64,000 nt of DNA from Winogradskyella sp. (GCA_004211785.1 SHBX01000011.1:1-64000); one strand, 5' to 3'; counted from the stretch's first letter, positions 27,187-37,159 are shown. Made by a program: numbers and translations. Notes: a model not told the origin generated them from the letters alone.

Positions 27187-27660
27187 ATGAAAAAACTTAC
27201 TATTTGTATTCTGACTTTATGTTTTATGTTTTCGACTTTTGCACAAACTTCTGAAGAAGACAAAGTTAAACAGACAATCATTGACTTTTTTGATGCGTTT
27301 CACAAACAAGATACTGTGAAACTAAAGTCTATGGCAAAAGGCAATATAAATATGCAATCCATTTCTGTAAACAGAGAAGGCAAAACACGTTTGGATGAAA
27401 ACGATTACGAAAAATTTATTAAAAGCATAGCTGGTATTCCTAAAGACAAAAAATTCGAAGAAAAATTATTGGATTTCAATATTAAAATTGATGGCAAAAT
27501 GGCTAACGCTTGGACACCTTATGAGTTTTGGTTTGATGGTAATTTTAGTCATTGCGGCGTCAATTCTTTTCAGTTAGTAAAAGAAGATAACGATTGGAAA
27601 ATTATCTATTTAGTCGATACAAGACGTCGACAAGGATGTAAGGCACTTTCTAAAGGCTAA
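27187..27660 (+). CDS. Secreted NTF2-like (SnoaL/DUF4440-type) protein
   Basis: 157 residues. Signal peptide MKKLTICILTLCFMFSTFA cleaved before QTSEE. The mature part follows the NTF2 fold: a helix VKQTIIDFFDAFHKQD, then strands, with AWTPYEFWFDG and a terminal strand DNDWKIIYLVDTR. This cone-shaped fold hosts enzymes and binding proteins, and no catalytic residues can be assigned. Probably periplasmic. Divergent from panB and convergent with sdaA, the two stops 2 bp apart. Confidence 0.72.
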   Translation: MKKLTICILTLCFMFSTFAQTSEEDKVKQTIIDFFDAFHKQDTVKLKSMAKGNINMQSISVNREGKTRLDENDYEKFIKSIAGIPKDKKFEEKLLDFNIKIDGKMANAWTPYEFWFDGNFSHCGVNSFQLVKEDNDWKIIYLVDTRRRQGCKALSKG

Positions 27661-27662
27661 AT

Positions 27663-29087
27663 TTAACAATCCGACATATTTACACCAATAGCTAAACCGC
27701 CCTCAGAGGTTTCTTTGTACTTAGCACTCATGTCTTTAGCGGTTTCCCACATGGTTTGAATGACTTTATCTAGTGGTACTTTTACATTTTTTGGGTCGGT
27801 ATCTAATGCCAATTCTGCAGCATTTATAGCTTTTATGGCACCCATGGCATTCCGTTCTATACAAGGTATTTGTACCAATCCTCCAATAGGGTCACAAGTG
27901 AGCCCTAAATGATGCTCCATTGCTATTTCGGCAGCTACAAGTACTTGACCTGGAGAGCCGCCCATTAATTCTGTGAGCGCTCCTGCTGCCATTGCAGACG
28001 ATACACCGATTTCGGCTTGACATCCACCCATTGCAGCAGATATCGTTGCATTCTTTTTAAATAGACTTCCAATTTCTCCAGAAACTAATAAGAATTTTTT
28101 GATGTCTTCAAAGTCTGCGTCATGATTTTCAATAACCATATAATACATTAAAACTGCAGGTATAACACCAGCACTTCCGTTTGTTGGCGCGGTGACAACA
28201 CGTCCAAGAGAAGCATTAACTTCGTTAACTGCCAAAGCAAAACATGACACCCATTTTAGGATTTGCCTGAATTTCACTTCTGTGTCTCTTATAGAGTTTA
28301 TCCACTCGTAAGCATTATTGTATGAGGTTTCGCCTTTAAGTTTTTCATGTGTTTCATATGCACGTCTAATAACATTAAGTCCACCAGGAAGCGTGCCTTT
28401 TGTATGACAGCCAACGAACATGCTGTCTAGCATGACATCCCAAATGGCTTTTAGTTTGGCATCAATTCTATCTGGGTCACGTAGTGATAATTCGTTTTTG
28501 TAAACCAGTTCGCTAATCGTTAGGTTTTCAGCATTACAATAATCTAGAATCTCGGTGGCTTTCTCAATAGGAAAGGGGAAACCTTCAAATTTTTCAGTTT
28601 GCCTTTTGGCACGTTTACGTTCTTCTTGTATAATAAATCCGCCACCGATAGAGTAGTAAGTTGCGGATTTCTTTAACCCATTTCTTAAAGTAGCTGTAAA
28701 CTGAATACCATTAGGATGGAAATCTAAAAATTGGCGATTAAAAATAATATCTTCTTCAAAATCAAAAGGAATCTCTTTTTCAAGATTCAACTTTAGCGTC
28801 TTATTATCTTTTACTTTATCTACTTGGTTTTGTATATCTGTAATATCAAAAGTTACGGGGTCAGTGCCTAAAAGCCCCATTAGTACGGCTACGTCTGTAG
28901 CATGACCTTTTCCTGTCAATGCCAGTGAGCCAAAGAGTTCTACTTGTACAGATGCAACTCCAGTAAAGAGTTCTCTGCTTTGAAGGTCTTTAATCCATTG
29001 TTTTGCAGCTCGCCATGGACCAAGCGTATGTGAACTCGATGGTCCAACACCGATGCTAAGCATATCAAAAACAGAAATAGATTCCAT
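27663..29087 (-). CDS. sdaA: L-serine ammonia-lyase (iron-sulfur type, single chain)
   Basis: 474 residues with beta and alpha domains fused. The start region [20 protein letters not shown] is the family's opening signature; [15 protein letters not shown] and [17 protein letters not shown] lie in the catalytic domain. The [4Fe-4S] cysteines are in [19 protein letters not shown]. It deaminates serine to pyruvate and ammonia. A TATATTTG element 25 nt upstream is its probable promoter. No other serine-metabolism gene is adjacent. Confidence 0.95.
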   Translation of the reverse strand: MESISVFDMLSIGVGPSSSHTLGPWRAAKQWIKDLQSRELFTGVASVQVELFGSLALTGKGHATDVAVLMGLLGTDPVTFDITDIQNQVDKVKDNKTLKLNLEKEIPFDFEEDIIFNRQFLDFHPNGIQFTATLRNGLKKSATYYSIGGGFIIQEERKRAKRQTEKFEGFPFPIEKATEILDYCNAENLTISELVYKNELSLRDPDRIDAKLKAIWDVMLDSMFVGCHTKGTLPGGLNVIRRAYETHEKLKGETSYNNAYEWINSIRDTEVKFRQILKWVSCFALAVNEVNASLGRVVTAPTNGSAGVIPAVLMYYMVIENHDADFEDIKKFLLVSGEIGSLFKKNATISAAMGGCQAEIGVSSAMAAGALTELMGGSPGQVLVAAEIAMEHHLGLTCDPIGGLVQIPCIERNAMGAIKAINAAELALDTDPKNVKVPLDKVIQTMWETAKDMSAKYKETSEGGLAIGVNMSDC

Positions 29088-29112
29088 TTGCGCAAACGAT
29101 TTAGTTTTGGCG

Positions 29113-29120
29113 CAAATATA
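29113..29120 (-). promoter_or_regulatory. -7 promoter element (TATATTTG) for sdaA
   Basis: Minus-strand TAnnTTTG match, 25 nt upstream of the sdaA ATG. Confidence 0.55.
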
Positions 29121-29156
29121 GATGTTGTTTTAATACAGTGTTTGCATTTTAGAAAT

Positions 29157-29186
29157 AAAAAAAGCCTGAAACTAAATTCAGGCTTT
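29157..29186 (-). terminator. Rho-independent terminator of the small lipoprotein gene
   Basis: A perfect 10-bp stem (29161-29170 with 29177-29186) and 6-nt loop. Read on the minus strand it is followed by seven T residues (29163-29157) and lies just after the stop of the 29209-29691 gene. Confidence 0.8.
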
Positions 29187-29208
29187 AAAATATATATAGG
29201 ACGATTTA

Positions 29209-29691
29209 TTATCGTCTCGGGAAACTTGTTATTCCGTGTCTTTGCATAACTGCATTGATATCTGAATTGTCTACACGACCTACATTGTCGGCAGGTACAA
29301 CGACGACTCTGAAAACTTGATTCTGTGTGTAAACAACATCTAAATTGTCTAAATCTGAACCTTCTAAAAAGAAACGAACATCATCTTGAGTAAAATCAAA
29401 ATTATAAACTAAATCATCGCCATTGTCAAATATCACAGTTTGAGGCACTAGTCTCCAAACATCTTGACCATTGATTGTATCCCATAAAATATAAACTAAA
29501 GTCACATCAGAAGGGAATACGTTAAACCCATAAGGTTCAATAAATTCATAATTATTTGCGGTATTAAAATCGACAACTATTTCAAAAGCTGAAGAAACAA
29601 AATCGTTATTTTGAACTTCTACGATTTCTTCAGTAGTACAGCTAGTTAATGTAAGGGCAAAAAGAGTAATTAGGGTAAGGATACGTTTCAT
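29209..29691 (-). CDS. Small lipoprotein of unknown function
   Basis: 160 residues. MKRILTLITLFALTLTSC is a lipoprotein signal with a good lipobox (LTSC, Cys18). The mature part is acidic and beta-rich: INGQDVWRLVPQTV and LVYNFDFTQDDVRFFLEG. It ends with a short helix and basic tail (HGITSFPRR). No domain was recognised with certainty, but similar small lipoproteins occur widely in flavobacteria. Monocistronic with its own terminator. Confidence 0.7.
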   Translation of the reverse strand: MKRILTLITLFALTLTSCTTEEIVEVQNNDFVSSAFEIVVDFNTANNYEFIEPYGFNVFPSDVTLVYILWDTINGQDVWRLVPQTVIFDNGDDLVYNFDFTQDDVRFFLEGSDLDNLDVVYTQNQVFRVVVVPADNVGRVDNSDINAVMQRHGITSFPRR

Positions 29692-29771
29692 AATAGTACA
29701 GTTTTTTTAGAGTTATTATCAAATGACGTACCAAAGATTCTATTTGCCCCATTTTTTTGAATAATTATATA

Positions 29772-29784
29772 TGACATCATGTCA
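29772..29784. promoter_or_regulatory. Perfect palindrome upstream of dnaK (candidate operator)
   Basis: TGACAT-C-ATGTCA, a 6-bp perfect inverted repeat around one base, lies 105 bp before the dnaK ATG in the 197-bp divergent spacer to the lipoprotein gene. Dyads of this size often bind dimeric regulators. It does not match the CIRCE element, so the regulator is unknown. Confidence 0.35.
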
Positions 29785-29888
29785 CATTTTTTCTGATGGC
29801 ATAATCATTGACTTATACAAATCGAATTATTTAATGAATCATATTACAATTTTCGCTAAGCGGAAATATTTAAAACTATAAACAAATT

Positions 29889-31793
29889 ATGAGTAAGATT
29901 ATTGGAATTGACTTAGGAACAACCAACTCTTGCGTATCTGTAATGGAAGGTAACGAGCCAGTTGTAATACCTAACGCAGAAGGTAAACGCACAACGCCTT
30001 CAGTCATAGCTTTCGTTGAAGGTGGTGAAATTAAAGTTGGTGACCCAGCAAAAAGACAAGCAGTAACAAACCCAACAAAAACAGTTTATTCTATTAAGCG
30101 TTTTATGGGTAACAAATATTCAGAATCTAAAAAAGAAGCTGAACGTGTACCATATACAGTTGTAAAAGGCGATAACGATACACCGCGTGTAGATATTGAT
30201 GGTCGTTTATATACACCACAAGAATTATCAGCTATGATTCTTCAGAAAATGAAGAAAACTGCTGAAGACTATTTAGGACAAGACGTGTCTGAAGCTGTAA
30301 TTACTGTACCAGCATATTTTAATGATGCACAACGTCAAGCGACTAAAGAAGCTGGAGAGATTGCAGGTCTTAAAGTTCGACGTATTATCAACGAGCCTAC
30401 CGCAGCAGCTTTAGCTTACGGTATGGACAAAAAAGGTACTGACCAAAAAATCGTAGTATTCGATTTTGGTGGTGGTACGCATGATGTATCTATCCTTGAA
30501 TTAGGTGATGGTGTGTTCGAAGTGTTATCTACAGATGGTGATACACACTTAGGTGGTGATGATGTTGACGAGCGTATTATTGATTGGTTAGCGGAAGAGT
30601 TTATCGCTGACGAAGATATGGACTTACGTAAAGATCCTATGGCCTTGCAACGTCTTAAAGAAGCTGCTGAAAAAGCAAAGATTGAATTATCATCTTCTAC
30701 TCAAACAGAAATAAACTTACCATATGTAACGGCTACAGCTAGTGGGCCAAAACACTTGGTACGTTCATTAACTCGTGCAAAATTTGAGCAGTTAATTGAT
30801 GATTTAATTAAGCGTACTATTGAGCCTTGCCAGACAGCATTAAAAGCGGCAGGTTTATCTAAGTCAGATATTGACGAAGTCATTCTTGTAGGAGGTTCTA
30901 CACGTATTCCAGCTGTACAAGCAGCAGTAGAGTCTTTCTTCGGAAAAGCACCAAGTAAAGGTGTTAACCCTGATGAAGTTGTTTCTCTAGGAGCAGGTAT
31001 CCAAGGTGGTGTATTAACTGGTGATGTAAAAGACGTTTTGTTATTAGATGTAACGCCATTATCTCTTGGTATAGAAACTATGGGTAATGTTAAGACAAAT
31101 TTAATTGAAGCAAATACTACGATTCCTACTAAGAAATCTCAAGTATTCTCAACAGCAGCAGACAATCAGCCATCGGTAGAGATTCACGTTTTACAAGGTG
31201 AGCGTCCAATGGCAGCAGATAACAAAACAATTGGTCGTTTTCATTTAGACGGAATTCCACCAGCACAAAGAGGAACACCTCAGATAGAAGTAACTTTTGA
31301 TATCGATGCTAACGGAATTATTAAAGTATCTGCTGAAGATAAAGCAACAGGTAAAAAACAAGATATCCGTATCGAAGCGTCTTCTGGATTAACAGATGAA
31401 GAAATCCAAAAGATGAAAGCTGAAGCTGAAGCAAATGCAGAAGCAGATGCAAAAGTTAAAGAAACAGCTGAAAAGTTAAATCAAGCGGATGCAATGATTT
31501 TCCAAACAGAAAGTCAGCTTAAAGAATTTGGAGATAAATTATCTGATGATAAAAAACAGCCAATTGAAGATGCTTTAGCTGAATTAAAGACAGCATATGA
31601 ATCAAAAGATATAGCAGTTATCGAACCAGCTTTAGAGAAAATCAATGAAGCTTGGAAAGTAGCTAGCGAAGAAATGTACAAAGCACAAGCAGATGCTCAA
31701 GGTGGTGCAGCAGGTCCTGAAGCAGGAGCGCAAGGTCAGCCAGAAGCAGAAGGCGACAATGTTGAAGACGTTGACTTCGAAGAAGTGAAATAA
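29889..31793 (+). CDS. dnaK: Molecular chaperone DnaK (Hsp70)
   Basis: 634 residues. N-terminal ATPase domain with [36 protein letters not shown] and [14 protein letters not shown]; the phosphate-2 motif reads [12 protein letters not shown], the flavobacterial variant of LGGGTFDVS. The substrate-binding domain starts with [16 protein letters not shown] near residue 390, and the tail after 600 is Ala/Gly/Gln-rich ending in [12 protein letters not shown]. It refolds and holds client proteins with DnaJ and GrpE, which are not encoded here. No TAnnTTTG element is obvious upstream. A strong terminator follows. Confidence 0.98.
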   Translation: MSKIIGIDLGTTNSCVSVMEGNEPVVIPNAEGKRTTPSVIAFVEGGEIKVGDPAKRQAVTNPTKTVYSIKRFMGNKYSESKKEAERVPYTVVKGDNDTPRVDIDGRLYTPQELSAMILQKMKKTAEDYLGQDVSEAVITVPAYFNDAQRQATKEAGEIAGLKVRRIINEPTAAALAYGMDKKGTDQKIVVFDFGGGTHDVSILELGDGVFEVLSTDGDTHLGGDDVDERIIDWLAEEFIADEDMDLRKDPMALQRLKEAAEKAKIELSSSTQTEINLPYVTATASGPKHLVRSLTRAKFEQLIDDLIKRTIEPCQTALKAAGLSKSDIDEVILVGGSTRIPAVQAAVESFFGKAPSKGVNPDEVVSLGAGIQGGVLTGDVKDVLLLDVTPLSLGIETMGNVKTNLIEANTTIPTKKSQVFSTAADNQPSVEIHVLQGERPMAADNKTIGRFHLDGIPPAQRGTPQIEVTFDIDANGIIKVSAEDKATGKKQDIRIEASSGLTDEEIQKMKAEAEANAEADAKVKETAEKLNQADAMIFQTESQLKEFGDKLSDDKKQPIEDALAELKTAYESKDIAVIEPALEKINEAWKVASEEMYKAQADAQGGAAGPEAGAQGQPEAEGDNVEDVDFEEVK

Positions 31794-31820
31794 AACTAAA
31801 GTCAAAAAGACTGAAGTTAG

Positions 31821-31851
31821 AAAAAGCCCAACAGATTTGTTGGGCTTTTTT
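31821..31851 (+). terminator. Rho-independent terminator of dnaK
   Basis: A 13-bp perfect stem (31821-31833 with 31838-31850), 4-nt loop and a terminal T run. It lies 27 bp after the dnaK stop. Confidence 0.9.
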
Positions 31852-31867
31852 GTTGGAATAAAACCTT

Positions 31868-31875
31868 TACTTTTG
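31868..31875 (+). promoter_or_regulatory. -7 promoter element (TACTTTTG) for the RlmI-like gene
   Basis: Full TAnnTTTG match, 17 nt before the ATG at 31893, between the dnaK terminator and that gene. Confidence 0.6.
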
Positions 31876-31892
31876 AAGCCTAAGAAAAACCT

Positions 31893-33122
31893 ATGATATT
31901 CTCTGAAAAAATCAAATCTAATTACCAGCCTAAACGCTTAGCAATAAAGCTCAATGCTAAAGGTGAGCAATCTGTGGTAAAAGGTCATCCTTGGGTGTTT
32001 TCTAACAGCATTGTTAAAGTAAATGACGATGCTCAAACAGGTGATTTGGCAATTATCTTTAGTAAGAATAAAAACAAAGTAGTTGGATTAGGTTTATACG
32101 ACGCAAAGTCTCCAATACGAATAAAAATTATTCATAATGCACAGTCAAAAGCTGATGTAAATGCTGAGTTTTTTCACTCAAAAATAATATCAGCATTTGA
32201 AAAACGCGCTGAGCTTTTAGAAACAAACACTAATAGTTATCGCTTGTTGTTTGGTGAGAATGATGGCTTTCCAGGTTTAATAGCGGATGTTTATTCTGAA
32301 GTATTAGTCGTAAAGTTGTATTCCGAAATATGGTTACCGTATTTAGAACCTATAATATATCGTTTGCAGCAGATTTCTAATGCTGAGACTGTAGTTATGC
32401 GTTTAAGTAGAAATCTGCAGAATAGCAATAATCATAATCTTAGTGATGGAGAAGTCCTTTATGGTACTTTAGAAAACGAAGTTGTGCACTTTATAGAGCA
32501 TGGTATAAACTTTTCTGCAAATGTAATTAAAGGTCATAAAACTGGTTATTTTTTGGACCATAGAGACAATAGAAGGCGAGTAGGTGAGTTAAGTGAAGGC
32601 AAAACAGTTTTGGATGTGTTTTCTTATGCAGGAGGATTTTCAATACATGCATTAGCAAATGGTGCTGATGAGGTCACGAGTTTAGATATAAGTAAACAAG
32701 CTTTGGATATTGCAAGAGAAAATGGAAAGTTAAATGATTATTACGGGATTCATAAAACCATTTCTGGAGATGCCTTTAAAGAAATGAAAGCCCTAATAAA
32801 AAGAGGAAAACGTTTTGATATAGTTGTTATTGACCCACCAAGTTTTGCTAAACAACAATCTGATATAGAGTTAGCAAAAAAGAAATATACACAACTGGCA
32901 GAACTAGGAGCACAATTGACTGCTAAAAAGGGCTTACTAGTTTTAGCGTCATGTTCATCACGAATTTTAGCACAATCATTTTTTGATCTCAACCAGCGAG
33001 TATTAAATGGACAATCTCGTCTTTTTGAGACCATGCTTAAAACCAAACATGATATAGACCATCCAGTAACTTTTCCAGAAGGTGCTTATTTAAAATGCGG
33101 TTATTACCAATTCTTAGAATAA
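31893..33122 (+). CDS. Class I SAM-dependent rRNA methyltransferase (RlmI/PUA type)
   Basis: 409 residues. An N-terminal PUA domain contains GHPWVFSNSIVKV (residues about 30-42). The Rossmann methyltransferase domain has LDVFSYAGGFSIHALANGA near 238-256 for SAM binding and VVIDPPSFAK near 308-317, the m5C/RlmI-type motif IV. Relatives methylate C1962 of 23S rRNA. C-terminal CSSRI supplies the family's Cys-Ser-Ser. Monocistronic with its own promoter. Confidence 0.9.
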   Translation: MIFSEKIKSNYQPKRLAIKLNAKGEQSVVKGHPWVFSNSIVKVNDDAQTGDLAIIFSKNKNKVVGLGLYDAKSPIRIKIIHNAQSKADVNAEFFHSKIISAFEKRAELLETNTNSYRLLFGENDGFPGLIADVYSEVLVVKLYSEIWLPYLEPIIYRLQQISNAETVVMRLSRNLQNSNNHNLSDGEVLYGTLENEVVHFIEHGINFSANVIKGHKTGYFLDHRDNRRRVGELSEGKTVLDVFSYAGGFSIHALANGADEVTSLDISKQALDIARENGKLNDYYGIHKTISGDAFKEMKALIKRGKRFDIVVIDPPSFAKQQSDIELAKKKYTQLAELGAQLTAKKGLLVLASCSSRILAQSFFDLNQRVLNGQSRLFETMLKTKHDIDHPVTFPEGAYLKCGYYQFLE

Positions 33123-33151
33123 AACTGCTATGCATGCATAATATATTTTAG

Positions 33152-33159
33152 TATATTTG
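33152..33159 (+). promoter_or_regulatory. -7 promoter element (TATATTTG) for the nitronate monooxygenase gene
   Basis: Full TAnnTTTG match, 18 nt upstream of the ATG at 33178. Confidence 0.55.
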
Positions 33160-33177
33160 GCAAAACCATTATAAAAG

Positions 33178-34125
33178 ATGCAAACCAAACTTACCCAATT
33201 ACTTCAAATAAAATACCCTATTATTCAAGCACCAATGTTCTTGGTTTCAAATGTGTCAATGGTTACAGAGGCTATGAATGCAGGTATAGCAGGTTGTATT
33301 CCAGCACTTAACTATAGAACTTTAGGCGAGTTGAGAGCAGCTCTAAAAGAATTAAAGGCAAACAAACCTGAAGGCGGTTCTTTTGGATTTAATTTAATTG
33401 TCAATAAATCTAACATTAAGTACAAGGGACAACTAGAAGTGATTTGTGAGGAAGGTTGTGATTTTATTATTACATCTCTAGGAAGCCCAGAAGAAACCAT
33501 CCGTCAAGCACATGCAGTAGGAATAAAAGTGTTTTGTGATGTTGTAGATTTAAAATTTGCTAAAAAAGTCGAAGATCTTGGTGCAGATGCAGCCATTGCA
33601 GTAAATAATGAAGCTGGTGGTCATAGAGGAAATTTAACCCCAGAAGAGTTAACGAGTTTACTAAATAAAGAATTAAATATCCCTGTGATATCTGCAGGAG
33701 GTGTTGGCTGTAAAGCAGATATAGATAATATGTTGAGCTACGGCGCAGCAGGCGTTTCGGTGGGTAGTCCGTTTATAGCATCTATTGAGGCTGGAGTTAC
33801 AGATGAGTACAAACAAGCTTGTGTGGATTATGGCGCAGAAGATATCGTCATGACAGAACGTATTTCTGGTACACCTTGTACAGTGATTAATACACCATAC
33901 GTTCAAAAAATAGGGACAAAACAAACTTGGCTAGAATCTATTTTAAACAAAAACCGCAAACTTAAGAAGTGGGTAAAAATGATTCGCTTTTCAATTGGAA
34001 TGAAAGCTACAGAAAAAGCAGCTAAGAAAGCGACATATAAAACGGTTTGGGTTGCTGGGCCAAGTATAGAGCATACCAAAGCAATCCTGCCTGTTAAAGA
34101 TATCGTTACTAAGCTTATTCAGTAA
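33178..34125 (+). CDS. Nitronate monooxygenase (FMN-dependent 2-nitropropane dioxygenase family)
   Basis: 315 residues, a TIM barrel. KYPIIQAPMFLVSNVSMV opens the protein as in the family; NNEAGGHRGN near residue 143 carries the catalytic-position histidine, and PVISAGGVG plus GAAGVSVGSPF bind the FMN phosphate. Members oxidise alkyl nitronates and related compounds; some act as enoyl-ACP reductases (FabK), but the AGGHRG motif favours nitronate monooxygenase. The stretch from about 260 onward is rich in Lys. Confidence 0.88.
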   Translation: MQTKLTQLLQIKYPIIQAPMFLVSNVSMVTEAMNAGIAGCIPALNYRTLGELRAALKELKANKPEGGSFGFNLIVNKSNIKYKGQLEVICEEGCDFIITSLGSPEETIRQAHAVGIKVFCDVVDLKFAKKVEDLGADAAIAVNNEAGGHRGNLTPEELTSLLNKELNIPVISAGGVGCKADIDNMLSYGAAGVSVGSPFIASIEAGVTDEYKQACVDYGAEDIVMTERISGTPCTVINTPYVQKIGTKQTWLESILNKNRKLKKWVKMIRFSIGMKATEKAAKKATYKTVWVAGPSIEHTKAILPVKDIVTKLIQ

Positions 34126-34200
34126 TTAAAGCTTCAAGTTTTTATTTTTTATACTTAGACTAAAGTCTGTATCTTCATATTCTAAATTATTTCAAAAAGT

Positions 34201-34228
34201 TGTCCCCAATAACATTTAGACAAACGTC
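34201..34228 (+). promoter_or_regulatory. Candidate ECF42-type promoter for the YCII-sigma operon
   Basis: TGTCCC at 34201-34206 and CGTC at 34225-34228 are spaced by 18 nt, 33 bp before the YCII ATG. ECF42 factors are reported to use a TGTCGA-like -35 and a CGTC/CGAC -10. The match is close, not exact. A dyad AGACTAAAGTCT lies just upstream at 34157-34168. Confidence 0.4.
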
Positions 34229-34260
34229 TTAAGGGTATAAACAATTAAATTTTAGAAATT

Positions 34261-34608
34261 ATGAAAAATTTTATGATGATTTTTGTCGGAAAAGAGTATG
34301 TTGATCTTAACCTTTCTCCAGAAGATATGCAAGGTAGAATGGAGAAATGGTTTGCTTGGGGAAGCAAAATGGAAAAAGCAGGAATTTTAAGAGGAGGCGA
34401 AGCATTAACTCCACAAATACGACGAATTGTTGGTGAGAATAGAACAGTAACAGATTTAACTTCAGCTGAAGTTAAAGAGATTGTTGGTGGCTATTACACC
34501 GTTGAAGCCAAAGATATTGATGCCGTAGAGCAGATTGCTCAAGATTTTCCTGACTACGATTTAGGAGGTACAGTTGAAATTCGTGAAATCATGGTTTTTG
34601 ATAAATAA
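34261..34608 (+). CDS. YCII/DGPF-domain protein partnered with an ECF42 sigma factor
   Basis: 115 residues. Ferredoxin-like YCII fold with MKNFMMIFVG at the start, FAWGSKMEKAGILRGGEAL (the loop where the name-giving DGPF residues sit), GGYYTVEAKDIDAVEQIA and a final GTVEIREIM. In ECF42 loci one or more such proteins are encoded beside the sigma factor and are the probable targets of its promoter. The stop shares a base with the sigma gene start. The biochemical activity of these proteins is not known. Confidence 0.88.
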   Translation: MKNFMMIFVGKEYVDLNLSPEDMQGRMEKWFAWGSKMEKAGILRGGEALTPQIRRIVGENRTVTDLTSAEVKEIVGGYYTVEAKDIDAVEQIAQDFPDYDLGGTVEIREIMVFDK

Positions 34609-35855
34609 TGGAACATAAAGACATAGACCATCTTTTTCGGCATCACAGTGGAAAGATGGTCTCTGTTTTAACACGTATATTTGGTTTATCTCATCTAGAT
34701 ATTATAGAAGATGCTGTGCAAGACACTTTTATTAAAGCCAGCATTTTATGGAGAAAACAACAACCTGAGTATCCTGAAGCTTGGTTAACAAAAGCTGCTA
34801 AAAATAGAGTGCTCGATATTTTTCGAACCCTAAAAACTCAGAAGACCCATATTGCCAATCTATCTACAGGTACAGATGCTATTGCTATTAATGAGCTTTT
34901 TTTGGACAAAGAAATAGAAGATGCGCAGTTGCGTATGATTTTTACGGCGTGCCATCCAAAACTTGATGCTCGAGATAGGATTTCATTTGCTTTAAAAACA
35001 GTTTCTGGTTTTAGTACTAAAGAGATTGCCTCTGCATTACTAACTAAAGAAGAAACGATAAAAAAGCGCCTTGTACGTGCTAGAAAATCTATTCAAAAAG
35101 CTGGATTACAATTTTCTATTCCTCAAGGGAAAGCTTTGAAAGAACGACTAGATAGTGTTATGGAAGTCCTTTACATAATCTTTAACGAAGGGTTTCATTC
35201 TAATAAAAAAAACCAGTTAATTAGAGAAGATTTATGTGGTGAAGCCATGCGTTTGTGCCAAATGCTTTTAAAAAATAAAACAACAAGAACTTCATCAAGT
35301 TATGCTCTTTTTGCATTGATGTGTTTTCATTCCGCAAGATTACCAGCTAAAATTAACTTGAATAATGAAGTCATAGATTTAAAGCAACAAGATAGATCCT
35401 TATGGCATTTACCATTAATACAATTGGGTAATACGATGATGAATAAAGCTGTAGAAACGGAAGATTTCTCATCATATCATTACGAAGCAGCTATTGCCGC
35501 CGAGCATTTAAAAGCAAAAACCTATGCGGATACTAATTGGAATAAGATTTTGAATTGGTATGAAAAATTATATACCATGCAACCTATGCCTTCTCATTTG
35601 CTGACTATAGCTGTCATTTGTATACAGACTAAGGATTATAAAAAAGCAGAAAGTTATTTTAATAAACTTGAGCCTAAAGCTTTAGAACAACGGAAATATC
35701 TGTTTTATGCAGCCAAAGCAGATTATTATAAAGCAATCCATAATTTAGAATTGGCAATTGAGCATATTCATCAAGCAATAGAATATGTCACTAACGATTT
35801 AGAAAAAGACTATTTATTAAAAAAGAAATCTGCTTGGTTAAATCAGTTAAATTAA
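34608..35855 (+). CDS. ECF RNA polymerase sigma factor, ECF42 group (long C-terminal extension)
   Basis: 415 residues, twice the size of a plain ECF factor. Sigma region 2 covers about 10-80 (LDIIEDAVQDTFIKASILWR; AWLTKAAKNRVLDIFR), sigma region 4 about 110-165 (ISFALKTVSGFSTKEIASAL, then EETIKKRLVRARKSIQ). The rest is an all-helical extension with TPR-like units, including IIFNEGFHSNKK and DLCGEAMRLCQ, typical of the ECF42 group. The group lacks an anti-sigma factor and is thought to be controlled through this extension. Coupled to the YCII gene by a 1-bp overlap. Confidence 0.92.
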   Translation: MEHKDIDHLFRHHSGKMVSVLTRIFGLSHLDIIEDAVQDTFIKASILWRKQQPEYPEAWLTKAAKNRVLDIFRTLKTQKTHIANLSTGTDAIAINELFLDKEIEDAQLRMIFTACHPKLDARDRISFALKTVSGFSTKEIASALLTKEETIKKRLVRARKSIQKAGLQFSIPQGKALKERLDSVMEVLYIIFNEGFHSNKKNQLIREDLCGEAMRLCQMLLKNKTTRTSSSYALFALMCFHSARLPAKINLNNEVIDLKQQDRSLWHLPLIQLGNTMMNKAVETEDFSSYHYEAAIAAEHLKAKTYADTNWNKILNWYEKLYTMQPMPSHLLTIAVICIQTKDYKKAESYFNKLEPKALEQRKYLFYAAKADYYKAIHNLELAIEHIHQAIEYVTNDLEKDYLLKKKSAWLNQLN

Positions 35856-35946
35856 TTTAAGTTCATCCATATGATTATTTCTTGTGTATATTAAAGTGAA
35901 TGCTTTACCTTTCATATTAATATGAATTATTTTAATCTAGCTTTAT

Positions 35947-37074
35947 ATGGAAACAAGTAGAATTTTAATTGTACTTCTACTATCTCTAGGTGCTCTTCAA
36001 GGTATTATCTATGGTTTTATTTTGTTTAGGTCTACAGCTCAAAACAAGCTCGCTAACCGAATTCTTGCTATTATATTATTTCTTCTATCGTATCGGCTTT
36101 TAGCACAGGTCATGCGATTGTTTGGCATAGGATATTATGATACATGGTATTATGCAATGATAGATATAAGTTGGATTCATGGAGCGTTGCTATATTTCTA
36201 TACCAAAGCGCATTTACATCCTAAATTCAAATTTAAGTCTAAGGATTTGTGGCATTTTCTTCCTGTGGTACTGCAAATCTCATTTAGCATTTTTGTAAGA
36301 CTCCAAAATCTATATTGGGACGGTACTAAAGAGAGCTTATCTTGGTTAGGATATTATGGCTATGTGGTATGGATGAACAACCCCACAATCTATATTGTTG
36401 CCAGTATTCTAATCATTATTTACTCTTACAAAGGACTTCAGCTTTTAAGATTTGGTAGTGAAAAATCATTAATTCAAGACAAAAGACGGACTTGGATACG
36501 TCGGATTATCCGTTCTTTTTTAATTTATTTCTCTCTAGTTTTAGTTGTGCTTTTAGTAGATTTAATAGTATTTAGTGCAGCAAACGAAGGCTCATACTTT
36601 TACTTCATTCGTTTTTATTATTACCCATTTTTTATTGGCATGGCTATTTTAACGTATTGGATTGGTTTGGAAGGTTTCTCAAGACGTAATGAAAAAGAAG
36701 ATGCTAAGAAAAACCCAATTTCAAAAGAAGAGTTTGAAAAGTTAAAAGGTATTTCAGAACAAGTAGAAGGTGTGATGCGAGAGCAAAAGCTGTATAAAGA
36801 CCCAGAAATGTCAGTAAATAGTTTAGGAAAAGCTTTAGATATAAAACCCTATCTCATTTCCCGAAGTGTGAGTGAAGTATTTGGCGTCAGATTCAATGAT
36901 TACATTAATAAATACCGCGTAGAAGAAGTCCAAGAACTACTTAAAAATGAAGAAAATTCTAAATATACGTTACTGAGTTTGGCTTTGGAAGCAGGTTTTA
37001 ATTCTAAATCTTCTTTTAACCGCGCCATTAAAAAACACTTAGGGGTTTTACCAAGCGACTTAAAATCTCATTGA
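35947..37074 (+). CDS. Membrane-bound AraC-family transcriptional regulator
   Basis: 375 residues. Seven apolar helices fill residues 1-240; after a charged linker, residues about 275-372 form an AraC/XylS DNA-binding domain (KPYLISRSVSEVFGVRFNDYI as the first helix-turn-helix and SLALEAGFNSKSSFNRAI as the second). This 7TM-AraC architecture is common in flavobacteria and is thought to sense an envelope or external signal. The next gene, a small secreted protein 116 bp away, is a plausible target. Confidence 0.88.
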   Translation: METSRILIVLLLSLGALQGIIYGFILFRSTAQNKLANRILAIILFLLSYRLLAQVMRLFGIGYYDTWYYAMIDISWIHGALLYFYTKAHLHPKFKFKSKDLWHFLPVVLQISFSIFVRLQNLYWDGTKESLSWLGYYGYVVWMNNPTIYIVASILIIIYSYKGLQLLRFGSEKSLIQDKRRTWIRRIIRSFLIYFSLVLVVLLVDLIVFSAANEGSYFYFIRFYYYPFFIGMAILTYWIGLEGFSRRNEKEDAKKNPISKEEFEKLKGISEQVEGVMREQKLYKDPEMSVNSLGKALDIKPYLISRSVSEVFGVRFNDYINKYRVEEVQELLKNEENSKYTLLSLALEAGFNSKSSFNRAIKKHLGVLPSDLKSH

Positions 37075-37159
37075 GTCTCATTTTTAAAATTGACTCCAAT
37101 ATTTCATAAAAACTGTGTTTCAATTCGCCATTTGAAACGATTTGCATTAGCGAATACAA

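Noticed and set aside
29850-29870. Small dyad around CGCTAAGCG close to the dnaK start
   Set aside because: The pairing is short and imperfect, too weak to call a regulatory element.
32750-33046. Antisense frame of 98 codons in the methyltransferase gene
   Set aside because: A shadow with Cys/Ser-rich composition and no independent support.
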